Part shown: piece after piece, positions 60,033-64,000 of the stretch
Layout of the letters: every line of letters begins with the position of its first letter
How positions within the stretch are numbered: position 1 is the stretch's first letter
Source of the DNA: Pantoea sp. Eser
Lineage (GTDB): Bacteria; Pseudomonadota; Gammaproteobacteria; Enterobacterales; Enterobacteriaceae
Assembly (NCBI GenBank): GCA_009830035.1
Contig: SZZY01000004.1
Span: 186,001 to 250,000, forward strand
Direction of reading: 5' to 3'
DNA length: 64,000 nucleotides
Translations under genes and position numbers: made by a program
The notes under the pieces: model-generated
The model's input: only the letters and a program-made list of their open reading frames with translations
Database searches by the model: none
Told to the model about the DNA's origin: nothing

Positions 60033-60776
60033 CTAACAACAGGCCAGTTGAAAGTTGAGTCGGGCCGGCACTTCACCACGCTCACTATCAAGCGGCATAA
60101 AACGAATGGCATAACGGCTTTTATGCCCGGAGACCTGCGGGTAGAGCGCGTCCTCCAGCGACAGCTGCAGGCGGAGCAGATCGGCACCCTCAGCATTGTC
60201 CTGATAAAAGCCATTCAGGCTGGTCTGGTTGCGAAACGCCCCGGACTGACGAATCAGGTCGAGGATCATCGCCAGCGCATGATGCAGCGGCACCAGCGTC
60301 TGCATCCAGGCTTCCACCTGGGCATCACGCGCTTCCTGTGGTAAATGCAGCCAGATATGCAGGCCGGGTAAATCAAAACTGCAGCAGCCGCCAGGAATGC
60401 TTAGGCGCTGACGTACCAGCGCAATCAGACGATCTTCCCGCAGTTGTTGGCCCATCCGCGGCGCATTCATCAGCTGGGTTGACTGCATTTTTAACTTTTC
60501 ACGCAGGGCATCCACCAGCGTCATATCCACGCCGGGCACATCAGCCCAGGCGCGCAATTTCTGCTGCTGGCGCTCCAGCTCTTTCAACAACTCGGTACGC
60601 ATATCGCCCCGCTCGAAAATATCGAGCAGTTCGCCGATCAGACGAAAAAAGGTCAGGGCATTAACGATTTTATCCAGCGGGGTAGTCTCATCCAGCTGGT
60701 TAATCAGAAACTCAACCCGTAACCAGGTTCGCATTTTTTCATTCAAAGGATGTTCAAACAGAACGGGTGTGCTCAT
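60033..60776 (-). CDS. zapD: Z-ring-associated protein ZapD
   Basis: A 247-residue FtsZ-bundling factor with an alpha-helical N-terminal half and beta-rich C-terminal half. Conserved blocks are [36 protein letters not shown] and [10 protein letters not shown]. The start at 60776 (MSTPVLFEH) was chosen by alignment; 49 in-frame codons upstream lie inside coaE. It works with FtsZ, encoded 5.4 kb away. Confidence 0.97.
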   Translation of the reverse strand: MSTPVLFEHPLNEKMRTWLRVEFLINQLDETTPLDKIVNALTFFRLIGELLDIFERGDMRTELLKELERQQQKLRAWADVPGVDMTLVDALREKLKMQSTQLMNAPRMGQQLREDRLIALVRQRLSIPGGCCSFDLPGLHIWLHLPQEARDAQVEAWMQTLVPLHHALAMILDLIRQSGAFRNQTSLNGFYQDNAEGADLLRLQLSLEDALYPQVSGHKSRYAIRFMPLDSERGEVPARLNFQLACC

Positions 60777-60780
60777 GGTG

Positions 60781-61398
60781 TTAATCCTGTTTCGTTGCCG
60801 CCAGCCTGAGGTAGCGCTGATGGAGTTCGGCAACCTGTGGCAATGCATCTTCAGGCTCGCCACTGTTATCAATAATGTCATCGGCACAGGCGAGGCGTTG
60901 CTGCCGCGTGGCCTGTGCCGCAAGAATACGTTGCACTTGGGCGAGTGAAAGCTGGTCGCGTTGCTGAGTCCGGGCTATCTGCGTCCCTTCGTCGACGTCA
61001 ATCACCAGTACCCGGTCAGCCTGGTGCTGTAACTGATTTTCCACCAGTAACGGCACCACCCACAGCACGTAAGGTGAAGAGGCTGCGGCGATCAGCTGTT
61101 GGGTGCGGGCATTAATCAGCGGATGCAGCAGCGCGTTTAACCAGCTTTTCTCTTCCGGCGTCTGAAAAATAATATCGCGTAACCGCGCACGATCTAGGGT
61201 GCCCTGTTCGGTCAGGATCACAGCACCGTAACGTGCCTCTATCGCCTGTAAAGACGGCGTCCCAGGCTCAACCACTTTGCGCGCAATCAGGTCAGCATCG
61301 ATAATGTCGACCCCGAGCGCAGCGAACTGTCTGGCAATCGAGCTTTTACCGCTACCGATTCCCCCTGTCAGCGCTATGGTGTAGGGCCTATTTCCCAT
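60781..61398 (-). CDS. coaE: Dephospho-CoA kinase
   Basis: A 205-residue P-loop kinase performing the last step of coenzyme A synthesis. Walker A is GGIGSGKS (residues 12-19); [13 protein letters not shown] follows. Length matches E. coli (206). First gene of coaE-zapD-yacG. It diverges from guaC; the 168 bases between hold nothing I can name. Confidence 0.98.
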   Translation of the reverse strand: MGNRPYTIALTGGIGSGKSSIARQFAALGVDIIDADLIARKVVEPGTPSLQAIEARYGAVILTEQGTLDRARLRDIIFQTPEEKSWLNALLHPLINARTQQLIAAASSPYVLWVVPLLVENQLQHQADRVLVIDVDEGTQIARTQQRDQLSLAQVQRILAAQATRQQRLACADDIIDNSGEPEDALPQVAELHQRYLRLAATKQD

Positions 61399-61566
61399 CT
61401 GACTTCTCTTTTAGACACAGCTTCATGTTAATGGTCTGGATCAGAAACGCAAAAATGCGGGTCAGATCACAACGATAACCTTCAGCTAAATTTTACGGAT
61501 TGTAGCGTAAATAAAGTGAAATTCGCAGTCTTGTCGCCGGACGGCAGGCGTGTATCATAAGGTCAC

Positions 61567-62488
61567 TGGAGCAGTGTCCCGATTATCGCCGCCAATATGG
61601 ATACCGTTGGCACCTTTCTGATGGCAGAAGCGCTGGCCAGCTTTAATATCCTGACGGCGGTGCATAAGCATTACAGCGTAGATGACTGGCGAGCGTTTAT
61701 TCAGCGCGTGCCCGCGTCGGTACTGAACGCGGTAATGGTCTCTACCGGCACCTCTGAAGCGGACTTCACCAAGCTGAACGCAATTATGGCCTTGTCAGAG
61801 AAATTACAGTTTATCTGCATTGACGTGGCTAACGGCTACTCATAGCATTTTTGTCGATTTTCTGCAGCGTGCCCGCGAAGCGTTTTCCGGGCAAAACCAT
61901 CTGTGCCGGTAATGTGATGACCGGGGAGATGGTGGAAGAGTTGATTCTGTCCGGTGCGGATATTGTCAAAGCGGGCATTGGCCCTGGCTCAGTCTGCACC
62001 ACGCGGGTGAAGACCGGCGTGGGCTATCCGCAGCTCTCGGCGGTGGGCGGTGATTGAGTGCGCTGACGCGGCGCACGGCCTGGGCGGACAGATTGTCAGT
62101 GACGGTGGCTGCGCGGTGCCGGGCTATATTGCCAAAGCCTTTGGCGGCGGTGCCGACTTTGTGATGCTGTGCGGTATGCTGGCAGCGCACGATGAATGTG
62201 AAGGCAAGGTCATCGAAGAGAATGGCGAAAGCTTCATGCTGTTTTATGGCATGAGTTCAGAGTCGGCAATGAAGCGTCACGTGGGCGGCGTTGCGGAGTA
62301 TCGTGCGGCAGAAGGCAAAACCGTGAAGCTGCCTTTGCGTGGTCCGGTAGCCGATACGGCCACGCGACATTCTGGGTGGCCTGCGTTCAGCCTGTACCTA
62401 TGTTGGAGCTGAACGTCTGAAAGAATTGACCAAGCGCACCACCTTTATCCGGGTGACGGAGCAGGAAAACCGGGTGTTTAACCGGTAG
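61567..62488 (+). pseudogene. guaC: GMP reductase, degraded
   Basis: GuaC converts GMP to IMP. The first 45 or so codons are missing: homology starts at about 61567 ([12 protein letters not shown]). TAG at 61843-61845 interrupts ANGYS-HSIF. A frameshift near 61890 precedes KTICAGN. A 7-base duplication at 62039-62052 breaks SAV-IECADA, and a further frameshift near 62365 precedes the tail. The catalytic cysteine region PGSVCTTR and SDGGC are still readable, and the end is NRVFNR plus TAG. Clearly non-functional. Confidence 0.93.
62039..62052. repeat. 7-base tandem duplication in guaC
   Basis: GGCGGTG occurs twice in immediate succession. Removing one copy restores the frame from YPQLSAV to IECADAAHG, exactly as in E. 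coli. Confidence 0.92.
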
Positions 62489-62682
62489 CCAGTTATCGGT
62501 TGTCATTGATTGATGGTGGGAAAGTGATCGACAGTGGCTGATGGTCAGTTAATACAGTCAGGCACCGATCTTGGTTTCCGATACTGGCGCATCGGCAGTG
62601 GTCCATCGATGTTCACGCATCGACAGCTACTTACCCGGCGTCACTCACCAGACTTCATCGGTTACTCAACTGATTCCACAGT

Positions 62683-62705
62683 AAGGGGCGCATAACGCGC
62701 CCTTT
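62683..62705. terminator. Terminator between guaC and hofC
   Basis: AAGGGGCGC and GCGCCCTTT form a hairpin with a short loop next to the hofC stop. The stretch 62489-62682 carries no recognisable gene. Confidence 0.65.
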
Positions 62706-63906
62706 AATGCATCGCATCACCCAGCCTGAACACCGGCGGCAGATACATCGCAATCACCAGCGTACCGACAATGCCGCCTATCACTACCCTCATCATTGGC
62801 TCCAGTGAGGCAGCCAGCGCGTCAGCACGTTCCCGGGTCTCTCCTTCATGCCACTCAGCCAGTCTGGCCAGCATCAGATCTAACGCACCCGCTTCTTCAC
62901 CGACGCGAATCAACTGACCACAAAGTGCAGTAAACAGCGGATGCTGCGCCAGCGCCTGATGCAGCAGTTTGCCTGCGGCGATATGCTATTGCAGCGCAGC
63001 AATTGCTTCCCGCCATAGCAGGGAGGAGAGGGTAACCTCTACAGCGGCGAGTCCCTGCAACAGGGTGAGTCCGGCGTGCTGCGTCAGTTGCAGGATGGTG
63101 TAGATCTGCGTCAGCTGTGAACTGCGCCACAGCCCGGCAAGCAGCGGGATGCGGAGAAAAAAACGCTGCTCCCGTCGCTGCCAGCCGGCTGAACGTCGTC
63201 GCAGCTGTTGCCAGCCAGTCAGCGTCATCAACAGCACGCTGGCTAACCACAGTCCCCACTGCTGCAACACAGCGTGAAAGCTGCATCACCGCGGCGGTAA
63301 ACGCCGGTAGCGGTGCGTCAAATGAGGCATATACCGTGACAAATTCCGGCAGCACGAACAGCAGCATGCCGCAGCTGACGGCAATGGCCACCAGCAGAAT
63401 GAACAGCGGATAGCGCAGCGCCTTTAACACCTGTTGCCACAGCTGTTGCTGCCGGGTCTGCTGTTGTGCCAGTTCGCTGCAGCAGACATCCGGCTGCCCG
63501 GTCAGCTCGCCGACCTCCATCAGGGCCGGATAGAGCGGCGGAAAGATTTGCGGCCACTCACGCAGCGCCTGTGAAAAAGGCTGACTGCTCAAAACCCGAT
63601 GATGCAGCGCCAGCATCAGTGCCCGCCAGCCAGCGTGCGGATGCCCCTTTGCCAGCAGAACCAGACTCTCTGCCAGCGTTAAGCCCGCTTTGAGCAGGGT
63701 TGCCAGCTGGCGTATCAGATCGGTTTTGTGCTGCCACGTCCAGGCTGACTGCCGCCAGACCTTTTCGCATTTCCAGCTGATCGGCCGCAGATCGCGATGT
63801 GCCAGCATTAGCAGCAGATTCTCGCTGTTGAGAGCCAGAAGCTGGCCGCTTTGCAGCGCGCCCTGACTGTCACCGCCTGCCAGCGAAACAGTGCCGGATT
63901 AGCCAT
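62704..63906 (-). pseudogene. hofC: Type IV pilus inner-membrane protein HofC (PilC-like), degraded
   Basis: GspF/PilC-family platform protein of the type IV pilus-like system. The start is ATG at 63906 (MANPALFRWQA), overlapping the hofB stop. A frameshift lies within about 20 codons of the start. Then LIRQLATLLKAGLTLAESL (first GspF domain) and LRYPLFILLVAI are clean until a second frameshift near 63270. TAG at 62986-62988 follows ALQ. The second domain continues through GEEAGALDLMLARL to FRLGDAMH. Confidence 0.9.
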
Positions 63907-64000
63907 CTTCCAGCCCGATAACCCGCTGCATCTCTTCCAGCGAGGTATCCCCGCGGCTCACCGCTTCCAGCCCGGAGGCAAGCAGGGTACGCAGCCCCTG
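63899..64000 (-). CDS. hofB: Type IV pilus assembly ATPase HofB, C-terminal end (partial)
   Basis: 33 codons and a TAA are visible (QGLRTLLASGLEAVSRG, TSLEEMQRVIG), the typical C-terminus of GspE/PilB secretion ATPases where a glycine-rich region precedes a conserved TSxEEVxRV motif. The stop overlaps the hofC start by 8 bases. The rest lies outside the window, so its integrity is unknown; given hofC it may also be broken. Confidence 0.75.
   Translation of the reverse strand, partial: QGLRTLLASGLEAVSRGDTSLEEMQRVIGLEDG

Overview
This window is chromosomal DNA from a gammaproteobacterium of the order Enterobacterales, most probably an Erwinia/Pantoea-like lineage. That placement rests on E. 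coli-type gene order, near full-length similarity of almost every product to its E. coli counterpart as I remember it, and GC-rich codon use. The genus is inference. There are no rRNA or tRNA genes, insertion sequences, prophage genes or CRISPR arrays. I see no previously undescribed multi-gene system. The unusual content is a mosaic of intact essential operons and decaying accessory genes, plus short-repeat and palindrome lesions.

Layout. 0-8.6 kb (+): end of ileS, lspA, fkpB, ispH, dapB, carAB and folA, with a RutR operator and an ARG box before a UUG-initiated carA. 8.7-15.5 kb (-): the lptD-surA-pdxA-rsmA-apaG-apaH operon, diverging from djlA. 16.5-26.6 kb is an erosion zone holding rluA (amber), rapA (nonsense plus octamer expansion), polB (frameshifts plus deletion), yabI/dedA (lost start, amber, frameshift), a collapsed thiB-thiQ remnant with thiP gone but an intact-looking TPP riboswitch, and sgrR (ambers plus frameshifts). 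SgrS sRNA and setA follow. 28.4-33.2 kb (-): leuABCD with leader peptide and attenuator; leuO is absent. 33.9-37.4 kb (+): ilvIH and cra.

37.8-54.6 kb (+): the complete division and cell-wall cluster mraZ-rsmH-ftsL-ftsI-murE-murF-mraY-murD-ftsW-murG-murC-ddlB-ftsQ-ftsA-ftsZ, tightly packed and intact, headed by a promoter, MraZ-type boxes and a run of 13 G. 54.7-61.4 kb: lpxC, secM, secA and mutT (+), then coaE-zapD-yacG (-). 61.5-64 kb: guaC, hofC and the end of hofB; guaC and hofC are broken.

Biology. Peptidoglycan precursor synthesis, division, lipid A and LPS export, lipoprotein processing, isoprenoid, leucine/valine/isoleucine, lysine/DAP and carbamoyl phosphate synthesis are all preserved. 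Lost functions are dispensable ones: an SOS polymerase, RNA polymerase recycling, thiamine uptake, one RNA modification, the sugar-phosphate stress activator, GMP reductase and pilus assembly. This pattern fits early genome reduction, for example in a recently host-restricted symbiont. Seven of eight in-frame nonsense changes are TAG, and three decayed genes carry tandem duplications of 6, 7 or 8 bp, which points to slippage as a contributor to decay.
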